DNA from: Paguma larvata
Lineage: Eukaryota; Chordata; Mammalia; Carnivora; Viverridae
NCBI GenBank assembly: GCA_030068075.1
Contig: CM057826.1
Coordinates: 35,576,211-35,640,210 of the forward strand
Direction of reading: 5' to 3'
DNA length: 64,000 nt
The position numbers and the translations under genes are program-made. Below the pieces are notes generated by a model that was not told the DNA's origin, ran no database searches, and saw only the letters and a list, made by a program, of their open reading frames with translations. Below are positions 24,978 to 36,200 of the stretch, piece by piece (positions within the stretch are counted from its first letter, which is position 1; each line of letters opens with the position of its first letter).

Positions 24978-25886
24978 TACTTTTAATTTATCTGTGTCCT
25001 TATATTTAAAGTGAGTTTTCTTGTAGACAATATACAGTCATGCCTATTGATCCACTCTATTCATCTCTGTCTCTTAATTGGTGAATTTAGACCATTGACA
25101 TTTAAAGTGTTAAGTGATATGGTTGAGTTAATATCTAACTTATTCATTATTGTTTTCTATTTGTTGCCCTTGCTTTTCGATCTTGTTTTTGTCTTCCACT
25201 CTTTTTCTGCTGTTTGTGATTTTAAATGAGTGTTTTACATAATTCCATTTTCCTTCCTTTCTTAGCATATTAGTTATATTTTTTCTTTTACTCTTGTCAG
25301 TGATTATCCTAGAGTTTGTATATATACATTTACAACTAGTTCAAGTCCAGTTTCAAGTAACACTATACTAGTGTTTAAAGGTAGAATGACCACCTTCTAA
25401 TAACAAAAATATAATCCTAATTTCTTCTTTTTGTGCCTTCTATCATTGCTGTTATTCATTTAACTTATATATAAATATATGCAAATATGTATAATGTACA
25501 CATAAGCATACTTAATTATATACTTTTTTGCTATTATTTTAAACAAAGTGTTGTCTATTTGACCAATTAAGAATAAGGAAAATATAAATTTTTGTTTTAC
25601 CTTTACTTCTTCCTCTTTGCCCTTCTTTTCTTTATGTAGATCCAAGTGTCTGGCCTATATTATTTTTCTTCTTTCTAAAGAACTTTTAACACTTATTATA
25701 AGGTAGGTCTACTAAACACATTCCTTCAATTTTGGTTTATCTGAGAATCATTTCCTCTTCACTTTTGAAGCATAATTTTTCATGGTACAGAGTTCTACAC
25801 TGGTGGGTGATTTTTTTTCCCTCAACACTTTACATATTTTAACTCCACTCCCATTTGGCTTGCATGGTTTTTGAGAAGTTAGACTT

Positions 25887-25935
25887 TCTTTCTTTCTTTC
25901 TTCCTTCCTTCCTTCCTTCCTTCCTTCCTTCCTTC

Positions 25936-25966
<31 letters not shown>

Positions 25967-25983
25967 TCCTTCCTTCTTTCTTT
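25887..25983. repeat. (TTTC)n(TTCC)n composite microsatellite
   Basis: About 97 bases of pure C/T: TTTC units, then TTCC units, then TTTC again. The Phe/Leu/Pro/Ser-repeat ORF at 25855-26103 is only its translation. Confidence 0.95.
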
Positions 25984-26360
25984 GCCTGTTTCAGAATATT
26001 TTATTTATCTTTTATTTTCCATAATTTGAAAATGATATGCCATGATATAGGTTTTTTGGCATTTATTTTTCTTGGTATTTTTCTGAGCTTCCTGTATCTT
26101 TAGTTCAGTGTCTGACATTAATATTGATGAAATTCTCCTTACTGCTTCAAATATTTCTTGTTACTTTCTTCTCTTTCTTCTCTTTCTGGTATTCTCATTA
26201 TGGGTACATTACACATTTTGTAGTTGTCCCACAGTCCTTGGGTATTCTGTTTTTTTTTTCTTTTTTTAGTATTTGTTGTTTTTACTTTTCAATGTTTGAG
26301 ATTTATACTAACATATTCTTGAGCTACAATATTCATTTCTTGGCCCATCTAGTTTGTTTT

Positions 26361-26389
26361 TAAAAATTTTAAGGATATTTATTTATTCT

Positions 26390-26422
<33 letters not shown>

Positions 26423-26612
26423 CATGAGCAGAGGAGGGTAAGAGAGAGAGGGCAAGAGAGAATCCCAAGCAGGCTCAGCACCGCCAACACAGAGCCTGAT
26501 ATGGTGCTCTATCTCATGAACTGTAGGATCACGACTTAAGGTGAAATCAAGAGTCGGCCACTTAAAGACTGAGCTACACAGGCACCACCGCCTCTTTTTT
26601 TCCTAAAATTGA
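26361..26612 (-). mobile_element. CanSINE with extra sequence beyond its 5' end
   Basis: Minus-strand SINE (GAGAGAGA body, reverse head CTACACAGGCACCACC) flanked by CCATCTAGTTTGTTTT at 26345-26360 and 26613-26628, a perfect 16-bp duplication. The normal head ends near 26588, leaving about 24 bases (26589-26612, CT-rich then AAAATTGA) inside the duplication but outside the SINE consensus. Confidence 0.9.
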
Positions 26613-26643
26613 CCATCTAGTTTGTTTTAAAATAGTCCTTTTA

Positions 26644-26860
26644 GGGGCGCCTGGGTGGCTCAGTAGGTTAAGTGGCCGACTTCAGCTCAGGTCATGATCT
26701 CATGGTCTGTGAGTTCGAGCCCCGCATCGGGCTCTGTGCTGATGGCTCAGAGCCTGCAGCCTGCTTCAGATTCTGCTTCTGCTTCTCTCTCTCTCTGCCT
26801 TTCCCCTACTCATGTTCTGTCTCTCAAAAATAAAGGTCAAAAAATTTATAAAAAATAAAA
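26644..26860 (+). mobile_element. CanSINE
   Basis: Plus-strand copy with canonical head GGGGCGCCTGGGTGGCTCAG and B box GTTCGAGCC. Duplications AAATAGTCCTTTTA (26630-26643) and AAATAGCCCTTTTA (26861-26874), 14 bp with one mismatch. It landed only about 30 bp from the preceding SINE. An internal GCTTCT triplication near 26776 is a local slip. Confidence 0.97.
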
Positions 26861-26874
26861 AAATAGCCCTTTTA

Positions 26875-27730
26875 TGAACAATATTACCACAAATATTCTT
26901 ATAGATATAATTTTTGCATAAAATTATCTTTTATTAACTTCCTAGAAGCAGAATTGCTGGGATCAAGGAATGCACTGTTGAGAAGATCACTAGCATCCTT
27001 GAGAAGCTCAATGATGCCTTTCCTCCAAAGACCATGGTTGATAGTTGCAAATGCCATTACAGAATTGGGTTCTTTATTAGGAAGGGAGATGATAGGATCC
27101 CTAAATTATGGGGACCACTGGGAGCACTTGGCCATCAGAATCAAGGTAATCATTATCGTCATGAGTGACCAGAGTGCAGTGATATCATTGGGCTCAGCTA
27201 GACACAACATCACTAGGGACAAGATAAATGGGTAACCAGCAGGATATTACTCAATATATACAATCAAAAGAAATCAAGAGATGTTAATTAGGAGGGTAAG
27301 GGCAGTCACTACAGTAAAAATTCACAGTCTGTTTTCCAGTTTCTGAAATGGGAATAAATTTTAGAACATGAATACGTTGAAGAAAAGAATGATCCAAGAG
27401 AGAGTATCCTGAAGTATCATGGAAAGTATGTATGCTATTGATTACCCCAGTTGTTCTCCAATTTACTTGAGTCGCTGTTCACTGAGAAAAAGAGAATACC
27501 CAGTATTTCTAGGACTTTGGATACTAGGTCTGAGTTGGTAGTGATACCTAGAGACCCAACGCACCATGCTGGTAGAGCGGAGGCATTTCGGGCAGGGTCT
27601 TCAGTGGAGTCCTGGCCAAGTCCTGGCCAAGGTCTTTCTCACACTGGGTCTAGTGGCTTCATGGACATGTGTAGATCATTTCTGTTGTCCTAAATATATA
27701 ATTAAAATAGAGTTGATATTTGGCAGGACC
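26875..27730. other. L1 scrap, then unassigned sequence upstream of ERV pol remnant
   Basis: 26880-26975 contains CTAGAAGCAGAATTGCTGGG, a phrase typical of antisense L1 3' ends. From 26976 to 27730 there is one 93-codon open frame (26954-27235) with no domain that I recognise. Part of this may belong to the retroviral remnant downstream. Confidence 0.4.
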
Positions 27731-27739
27731 CTACTCTTC

Positions 27740-28600
27740 CTTCTCTGGCCCGTGAAGTGAGAGCTATCATTGTGGAGAAGGCCAAGAGGAAGCCTTTAGA
27801 ATTACCTCTCCCTCAAACGAACATGGCGAATCAAAATTACTCTTATATTCCTGTAACATACCAGGCTGGCTCTTACAAAAACAGATAGATTCTGGTGGAT
27901 GACAGTGGCCTACCACAAACTGAACTGGTTCTAGCTGGAAATCCTGTGGTTCATGTGACAAATTTACTTAAATATGTTAACACAGCCTCAGGCACGTGAT
28001 ATGTGTTCTTTTCGATTTCTATCAGGAAGGAGATAGTTTTTCAGAGAGAAGAAATAGTTTGCAACCATCTGGGGCAGACAACAGTATATATAGAAGGTCT
28101 TGCCCTTTGGGTATGTTACCTCTCTTCCTCTCTGTCAGGATCCGGGCTCTACGGATCTTCTACAGAACATCATATTGTTCCACTCTGTTGATAACACTAT
28201 GCTAATTGGACAAGATGAATAAAAAATAGCAAGTATTTCAGAGGCTTTAGTAAGACCTATGTGTTACCAGGGTGCTGATACACTCTCTAAACGTCGGTAA
28301 AGCTTTTAGGAGTCTTATGGCCTGGTGTGTACTAGAACATTCCCTTTAAATTATAGGATGTTTATCTTGTACTTCCAACCTCTAAGAAGGAAGCACAACC
28401 CCTGGCCTTTGCAGGTTCTCAGGACAGCATATTCTATTCTTGGGAATATTGCTCCAGTGTGAAAGCAAAAGCTGCCAAATTTGAAACTGGAAAAGCAAAG
28501 GGTTCTGTTCCAGGGCCAGACTGCATTTCAAGTGGCCCCGCATCTGGGAGCCTATGACCTGGTGTTAGATGTGGCCTCACATAAGACAGACACTATTAAT
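27740..28600 (+). pseudogene. Endogenous retrovirus pol remnant (reverse transcriptase region)
   Basis: Translated piecewise, the plus strand resembles a retroviral pol: a protease/RT junction-like stretch near 27755-27850, then an RT palm-like stretch near 28170-28215 and the connecting region after it (to about 28600). The place of the catalytic YxDD box is altered, and stops and frameshifts separate every block, so no product is possible. The matching LTRs, gag and env were not found nearby. Old copy; class I-like by overall resemblance, which is inference. Confidence 0.6.
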
Positions 28601-28619
28601 AATCCAAGTAAAACTTGAT

Positions 28620-28804
28620 AGTAACGTGGGTCAAGATGGTAGAAGTAAAAGTAAGAAAAAGTGGCTGAATACACTGTGAAGATAGAACTGACGGGATTTG
28701 GTGATTAACGGGATGTGACTTGTAAGAGAAAAAGGTGAGTCGAGGAGGCCAGCGAGGTTACCTGACCCAGGGTATTAGTGTAAATAGTTAAGTGTCGCCT
28801 CCAG
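28620..28804. other. Unassigned, purine-rich
   Basis: Phrases such as ACTGACGGGATTTGGTGATT resemble the unassigned old repeat of 11-14 kb. No gene. Confidence 0.35.
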
Positions 28805-28930
28805 CAATGAGATTAAGTAACATCTCCAATAAATTTCTGGAAAGCAGTGATCATATCTTATTCATCTTAAGCTTTTTGAATCTTGGTTAATATTTGGTGC
28901 ACAGTAGGTCCTCAAAGAAAGTGCTGAGGG
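28805..28930 (+). mobile_element. L2 3'-end fragment
   Basis: GGAAAGCAGTGATCATATCT, then 'TTTGGTGCACAGTAGGTCCT' and CAAAGAAAG are recognisable as a diverged L2 3' end (GGCACATAGTAGGTGCTCAATAAA-type). Confidence 0.6.
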
Positions 28931-30557
28931 TCACTTTAATATACATATATGTTTGCAGCATCGCCACTGCAAATATTGTAATGTATTTTACTCACTTAAA
29001 TAAAGATGACCTCATTAAAATATTTAGTAATTATTTATAGCTATAGAGCATTAATATTCTCAGCTTGATTTTTTTTTGTATAGAAATATAGGAGATAAAT
29101 GAATAAGACATGACCTCAAATAGTTCAATGTTATTTTTCCTGATTTCAAAAGCACGATTATTGATTTTATTTTTATCATGGTTAGAATAATACTAACATT
29201 TGTCATCTCCGTCTTTTAGCACTCAGCTCATGTGGAACTATTAAAAGTTGCCCTTATAGATTGTGCCATAAATAAAACAGGGCTGCAGTATATGGTACAG
29301 CACACCCTTTTAGGAGGGTGGACAAATGCAGTCTCTATGCTGTAATGCTAGTATGACCAGGACACGCGGGTAGTGATAAGGAAAGAGAATAATGAAGATA
29401 TTTTATGGATGAATTATGCATCAATTGTTTTCCTGAAAAAGAAAACAGTGGAGATGAACTTTATTTACGACTGGATTTCTTTAAGAGGGTTAGAAAGGTT
29501 GCTGTTTTATTGTATGCTTTAGGTTCCTAAATCAATATTTATACTTTTTCCTATGCTAATGCAATCCTATCCATTTGTCAAAATAAATAGTAAAAAGTGA
29601 CCCAAGTTTTCAAGTCAACTTGCCTACGGGTAGATATTTGAGAATTAATAACGTAACATTTATTTTTCCTATGGCATTTTAGAGTATCTGATGAATACAT
29701 TGCTTAGGTATTCTCACTCTTTCTTCTATATTTATTCTCTGGCCACTTGGCAAGGGTCTTTATCTATCATGTAATGATTCTTGAATTAGTATCTGAAGTC
29801 CTTGTGAAGAAATATTTCTCTATACAAAATTATAAGATATATTAATAAGCTCTAGATTTTAACTTCACTTTGATCTGTGGATGCTTTGCCCCACCCCCAT
29901 CCCATTCTTATGAACGAGGAAGGTATTTTTGTCCTCTTGCACACTTGTCTTTGGGGTTCTTTTTAGAACTAAGATGACAGATTTCATGGCCAGATTCTCT
30001 TTCGGGTAACATTAATTTAACTGGCTCAGAAATAAACAGAAACTACTAACCTTTTTTTTTTTTAACCTGAGCTTTCTGTCCAGTGTGAGAAAAATGACTG
30101 AAATGTGCCTTCTCTGATTTGCACCCAGAGTTGCTGTTAGGTGTAGCAGACTGGTATGAACGAACTCACCATTTGTCTCATTTGATTGGAAATTATCTTA
30201 AATCATTCTTGTTTAACAACTTAATTCCAAGAAGTTCAGGTATAATTCATGAGAACCCATTTACCAATAATGATCATAATTGCTTGTTTTGTTTTACTTT
30301 TAGGTGGCTCTGTAAAAGGTATATGAATCATGATAGATTTCTGGTCAAGAGAACGGCAATGGATTCCAGTTTCAAATGTAAACAAAGCAATTTCTAAATC
30401 CCCCAGTAGGGGTTGTGCAGGCAAAGTTTGGCTTAATAGGTATGTGATAGTAAAGGATACTGGAATTCTATTTATGGCTTACCTTTTCTGCAAATAGTAT
30501 TATTGAAAAACTTATGCTACAATGAATGTCAAAATCAGAAATTTTCCTTTTCGCAAT
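28931..30557. other. Unassigned AT-rich DNA
   Basis: Single-copy-looking. Short ORFs at 30119-30397 and 30236-30424 overlap on opposite strands and look like chance. Confidence 0.5.
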
Positions 30558-30569
30558 TAACACTTTATC

Positions 30570-30766
30570 ATCTTTTAAAAAGGTTTTTATGTATTTATTT
30601 TGAGAGAGAAAGTGTGAATGAGGGAGGGGCAGAGAGAGAGAGGGAAGAGAGAAACCTATGCAGGCTCCACACTCGGCACAGTCTTGATCTCACAACTGTG
30701 ACACTGTGACCTGAGCCGATATGAACAGTCAGACGTTTTCCGAACTGAGCCACCCAGGTGCCCCTG
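30570..30766 (-). mobile_element. CanSINE
   Basis: Minus-strand SINE with reverse head ACTGAGCCACCCAGGTGCCC. TAACACTTTATC is duplicated at 30558-30569 and 30767-30778, a perfect 12 bp. Confidence 0.96.
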
Positions 30767-31015
30767 TAACACTTTATCGTTTCGATTCAGTTCTCAGATT
30801 TTCCCACTTTATTGCTTCTAAAGCACTCATAGAATATGCTAATTGTAATAATTTATCTGTTAGCAATGGAGGAAATTAGATAATTTAATAATTTTTACAA
30901 GCAACTATTCATTGAAACAGCAAAAGTGTTATAATAAGTAAACATTGGTACGTAAGTGTTTGAAAGTGAATTAAGAAACATTAAATTTTACATTTGTTTT
31001 AAATTTTATCATTCT

Positions 31016-31217
31016 TTTTTTTTAATGTTTATTTATTTTTGAGACAGAGAGAGACAGTGTGAGCAGGGAAGGGGCAGAGAGAGGGGGAGACACAGAATCT
31101 GAAGCAGGCTCCAGGTTCTGAGCTGTCAGCACAGAGCCCGACATGGGGCTCGAACTCACAAACCATGAGATCATGACCTGAGTCAAAGTCGGACACTTAA
31201 CCGACCCAGGCGCCCCT
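31016..31217 (-). mobile_element. CanSINE with a small head deletion
   Basis: Minus-strand SINE. Duplications AAATTTTATCATTCT (31001-31015) and AAATTTTATCCTTCT (31218-31232). The reverse head reads CCGACCCAGGCGCCCC, lacking the usual CTGAGCCA, so the A box is damaged. Confidence 0.96.
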
Positions 31218-31232
31218 AAATTTTATCCTTCT

Positions 31233-32334
31233 AAACAATTTTACTAGTTTTTTTAATAAGCATATGTGTTTATATTTGGGCATTTTATTAGATTTTACAA
31301 AGAGTAGTACCATAAATAGCTGAATGACATAAGGCACAAATGAAACTACCCTTTAGAGATTATTTGTTTTGCAAAAGGAAACTGTAGGGAAGATATTAGA
31401 TGGTTCATTCACCCAGAGACCTGATGTAGTTTACTAAAAAACAAAAGTTTAAGGATTATTGCATTTACAACAAAAATAAGAAAAATAAGAGAGCAGCCCG
31501 TGCTACAGAATTTATTTCACAATTACTTCTGAAGAAACGGTATCACAATCAGAGACTTAAAGCTGTTTCATATATCCTATTAGAAAAACATGAGAGAATA
31601 TAAGGGAAAGAAAAATTTATCCAACTTCAAAACACACCACTTGGTTATATTTTAAAAAAATTTTAAGCACAGTTAATTATGAAAGTTCCTTTTACTTGGG
31701 TTCTTTATTCTGGTTACATTTGATTTATATTAAGTTCTCACTGAGTTGCCTAAGTAAATAAGAGAAACACAAATTTTAAAAAATCATTTTTTTTTTTTTG
31801 CTAGTGACCTCTTAAAAATTTTCTATCACGATGAGAAACAGTGAGCAATACTCAACCAAATTCTCTAAAAATTCCTTGAACTTTGCTCTTTTCATTAGTG
31901 AACGTTGACTAAGTTAATGTTGGTTATGAAATACAACACCAATGGAAATATTTTCTATTGGGAGAAAATCTTTATAGTGTTTTGAGAAAAATAGAAATCA
32001 AGTAAATTAATATAATATAACTAACACTAAAGTGGAAACTCCCAATGCAAAATACAGATTTTTTTTTTCTTTTATTTTGGTGCATGATATCAGTTGTTTC
32101 TTGCAAAACTTTACTGAGGTCCTTTAATAGGTTACTATCATATCATAATGTAAAAAACATTTTTAATGACTTATTTAAATAATATCTATTTTCAACCATT
32201 TAGTTCAACTCGTCATATCAACTGTAATACATGAATAATGGAAGTGATAACCATTATAAGTTCATTACCCTTAGAACCAAGACTTTTTTGTGGTTATAGT
32301 TCTGGATAATATCACATATATATACATAACTTTC
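31233..32334. other. Unassigned AT-rich DNA
   Basis: No gene or repeat recognised. Confidence 0.5.
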
Positions 32335-32545
32335 ATTTGAAAGACCTTTTATACTTCACAACTTTTTTCCCTGAATGTTATCTTGTTGGGTCTCCAAATA
32401 ACCTTGCTGGGAACTAAGACAAATATTATATTCCTATTTTTATGTGAAGAAACTGAGGCTGAGGAAAGTTCAGTGATTTCACTAAGGCAAAAATTAAGAT
32501 GGTCTAGCCAGTATTCACTCCCGAGTCTTCTGACTTCAAAGATGT
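32335..32545 (+). mobile_element. MIR SINE
   Basis: GTGAAGAAACTGAGGCTGAG, then GTTCAGTGATTTCACTAAGG and CTCCCGAGTCTTCTGAC follow MIR order (GAGGAAACTGAGGC ... AAGTAACTTGCCCAAGG ... AGTCT-CTGAC). Diverged. Confidence 0.75.
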
Positions 32546-35500
32546 AAGGTTCTGGGTTAGGAGATTTGCAGGCACTCAAGAAAGCAGACTGTCAGAGAAG
32601 GAGGTGTCATTAAAACCTAATTAGAAGTGGAAAGATTAAAAATATATTCATAAAGATATTTATGAATATCAAAATAAATCTTACCAAACCCTGATTTAAG
32701 TTCCACAGGCTCAGTGTGTCTTCTAATTTTCTATCATTTTTAGAAAGTAACATATAGCAAGAAAACCACATCCACTTTAGGGTCCATAATTCTTCCTTTC
32801 AATCAACATCATTTTGGTTTTGTGAAGAATGAAGCAGGATAACATATATAATAGAAATTCTCTGAACTTCATTCCAAAAAGGACACTATATAAATATTGG
32901 TATTTATCATCATTAACATTGATAATGCTTGCCACCTCTCTACCTCATGGGCACATTGTGAACATCTGAATGAGGTAATGTCTGCAAAGTCTTATAAGGT
33001 CTCTAGACAAGAATTCAGATATAGATACAAAATCTTTTTATCGATAAAGTATTAGGTGAATCTGGTCTAGACAGAAAGTAATAAAATTTGGTTAGCAAAG
33101 TAGAAGTTGAGAGCTCTTTGCAAACAATGCTGGTGACTGGGTACCACTCATTTAGATTTTAAAATACAAAGCTTTGTTTTCCTAAGATCATATTAGCCTT
33201 AATTAAAAATTTAAATATGAATCTTTTGAATATTCTGTCCAGAGTAAGCTTGTCTCTACCAACCCATTTAAAAAATACAGCTTTACCTTTCACCTATGTT
33301 ATAAGAAAAAGCTGACTTCTGTATCAATAAAGGTTATGGTCATTTAATGTAATTATATCCTTCGCTTCAAAAATTTTTTTTCTTGATGATACTTGTATAC
33401 AACTTATCCTACCAAAAGATTCGACCAGGTCACTAAGTTTGCAGATAGAACAGATAGGGCTTTGTCATTTTCTAAGATTCTTTTCTTCTTTATTTATCAC
33501 ACTTGTGAAGTTGCATCCGTTTACAGGTAAGCTAAACTACATTTTCGCAATGCATATATGGTAGTCATAATCTCCCTACTCAAGGAAGTTGGCAATGCTT
33601 TTTTGAAAATAGCATTTAGAGACACTGCTGATAGAATCAGGCAGACTATTTTAAGAAATGTTGCTTGAAGAGTAATGCTTTGCTGCTTTTACTAGTTCTT
33701 CTGCTGTTGATGGTTATCATTAGCAAAATGATCACTTCCTCCCAGGGAATCCTGCAGTTTAATATTTACTGCTGCGATGTTACATTAGCATTATTCCAAT
33801 GGACAATGGATCGCCAAACTAAATAAATTAATTGCATTGTTTGTTCCTGTCAGGAAAAGAAAATCATGACTCTGTAAGTTGGAGTCTTCATTACTATTTT
33901 AAATGATTTCTCCTTTTTTTGGGTCTAGTCTTTAAATCAAATCATATCTTTAGATATAGACATTTTAAAATGAGCCTCCACAATCACACAAAGACAAATG
34001 CACTACAGACGCTTCTGTTCTAGCCTGCCATTATATTATCACAATGTGTGGGGGAACGGTATGAGAAATCTGGGGTGTTTTTATACCAGAGTAGTGTCAG
34101 AGACAAATTGAGGGCAAGAATTGAGGTCTGTTTGTGGGCAGCCTCTCACGGGCACACACAATATAGAGCATCGCATTTGCTTGCATCTTTTAGATGTCTC
34201 AAAAAATTACGTAACAAGTGACTAAGTTATAGCCTCACCTGTCTCACCGCAGTGGAGGAAGGTTATTATTTTGTTAGCAAGTCAGGTGGCCAGGCCTTAA
34301 TAGCTAATGATCTTGGGGGAATAACAAACAACACAGAAGAACCTGACGTTGAGTTACTTTCTCTTTCCACATCAGATATGCTTGGCTATCTCCTGATTTC
34401 TTAAAATCTGAAAAGCTGGGGACTAAAGCAAGTCACCGTTATTTAAAAGGAAACTTTAAAAAGTATCTGGTAATTATTTTAAAAATTAATAGTTATAAGC
34501 AGTTCCCTGAATGGTTTCTTTGGCATTTATATATTGGATTACTATTTTTCTGTGTTTATTGTCCAATTCATGCGTTGAATCTGGATTTATCTCCACCCTC
34601 CTTCCCCTCTTTCCCCATTGGAGGAATAATTGCCGTTCTTTTCAAATCTCCTAGGATAGTCTTCTGCTCTGCAAAGTTGTAACAAGATGTGACATCCAGT
34701 CCTAGTTAATCAGTGTTCAGTCCAAACCCACGGTGGCAGTGAAGGAGGTGGCACTTACAATTTGCCTGTGACACTGACCAGGTTTCTAAGGAATAAGAGT
34801 GAGGGAAAATAGCATAAAATACTTAAATTTTTATGGAAAAGGTATAACTTGGCGAAAAAGCACCATCATAAATTCCCAAAAAGTGTATCTTAATGATACA
34901 CTTAGAGTAAATCATTTGCCTTGAGAGACAGGAGGTCTCTGGTGACCCGCCTTGCAGCCACATGAGACTCCTAGACTAGCTACTTTCAGCTAAATGTACT
35001 CTCATATTAATATTTTAAAATGCCATAATGCCTCTCGGAAAACCTCAGAGGACAGATACATCAATTTGCGAGGTCTTCACTCCAGGAAATAGAAACAGGG
35101 ATAATCTACCATTAAAAGAAATAGTTCATTATGTCTGCTTCTTGGGAGCACATAAACTATGTCCCTCACATACTTAAGTTGCAAATCCTCACTTTAATGT
35201 GAAGGGAAACACCATGCCCCAGAGCTTTATTGTCCCACTGTTTATTAGTACAAAAAGGGTTGTTGTGGTATGAAATCTTAAGCTTGTTGGAGTAATCAAT
35301 CAGCTTCAAAGAGTCTTTACCCCGAGCCAGATTCATTACAAATAAATCAATTAAACATAAAGTTTCTATTTTCGGGAGGTTCGCGATGCAGAAGAGAAGC
35401 AAATGCATCACAGTTAGAGAAAGGAATTTTCCTGGAGCGATGTCTCTTCACAAAGAGCCCTTTTGCCTTTATTGCACCGCAGAGCACATGCTGTAGTTTG

Positions 35501-35780
35501 CTCTTTTATTTTAGTTAATTGCAGACATTCTTCTTCCTAGCATATATTTTTCATCGAGGGTGGGGGGAATCACATCCATATGAAAAAGATATGTGGTAAG
35601 CTAAAAATATTGCTGGAGGCAGGAAAAAAATAAACAATTGGTTTGTGTCTTCTTGTCATTACCAGCCTGAACCTCTCGTGAGGCATTTGGGCAATTTTCA
35701 CTCTCAAAGCTTTACTGTATTTTTTTTTTTTCAACCTCTGCACTAAGATTGTTTACCATGCAGGCAGCTCAGTGGCAGAA

Positions 35781-35910
35781 GCAAAAACAAAACCCCCAAA
35801 ACAAAACAAAACAAAAAAGCCCAAAAAGCCTCACAAACCCCAAATCGAAACAAAAAAACCTACAACCAAACCCAAAAACAAACCAACAGCTAAAAAGAAA
35901 AAAAAAAATC
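35781..35910. repeat. A/C-only low-complexity tract
   Basis: About 130 bases almost without G or T on the plus strand: AAAAC, CCCAAAA and CAAACC blocks. The Lys/Gln/Asn/Pro-rich ORF at 35749-36126 reads through it and is not credible as a gene. Confidence 0.8.
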
Positions 35911-36176
35911 TCTCGATCAAAGTCTTTCTCATTATTAAGCAAAAATAAAACCATGCATTCTAAACTAGACTGCTTCTTAGATTCACTCTGGGGGTGTAGT
36001 TATGGGGGAAAATGGGAGTTGCAGAGATGTCTTTCGCCCTGTCAGATGGTAAGTCAAACTTATCAACCGAACATCATAAAAGCACCCATCAGCGATTTCC
36101 TTAATTCTTCATATATTTTGTCCTAATGTGTTTTTAATAAAATTAGCTATTTGCAGAGATTCCCAGAAGTGAGAGT

Positions 36177-36200
36177 GTTTGGCCGTGAGAGAGGCCAAAC
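36177..36200. other. Perfect 8-bp stem inverted repeat
   Basis: GTTTGGCC and GGCCAAAC are separated by eight bases (36185-36192). It lies in repeat-poor DNA. It is short and its role is unknown. Confidence 0.6.

Larger units (their letters stand above)
21650..26344 (-). mobile_element. Long antisense L1M, interrupted
   Basis: Read on the minus strand, the plus-strand order is 3' UTR (21650-22150), ORF2 C-terminal region (GAATAATATTCTGTTGTC, CTTCACCTACTGG; 22150-22700), ORF2 middle (AATCCATTTTGAATAAA-type phrases, CAGCACCATTTACTGAAAAG, GGTTTTGATTACCGTAG; 22950-23600), then 23960-24690, and upstream L1 sequence at 24980-26344. Inserted into it are an antisense LTR (about 23610-23945), a Tigger-type MITE (about 24700-24977) and a pyrimidine microsatellite (25887-25983). 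Frames are broken throughout. The L1M assignment is from consensus memory. The upstream third is the least certain. Confidence 0.82.

Noticed and set aside
25855..26103. 82-codon plus-strand ORF rich in Phe/Leu/Pro/Ser
   Set aside because: It is the translation of the (TTTC)n(TTCC)n microsatellite and neighbouring L1 sequence, with no independent protein signal.
26954..27235. 93-codon ORF as a host pseudogene
   Set aside because: It begins in an antisense L1 scrap and I could not match it to a known protein. Left as unassigned sequence upstream of the ERV remnant.
23610..28600. One provirus made of the 23.6-kb LTR and the 27.7-kb pol remnant
   Set aside because: They are on opposite strands and separated by collinear L1M sequence, so they are independent insertions.
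35749..36126. 125-codon ORF rich in Lys/Gln/Asn/Pro
   Set aside because: The first half is the A/C-only low-complexity tract; an open frame is expected because stop codons need T.
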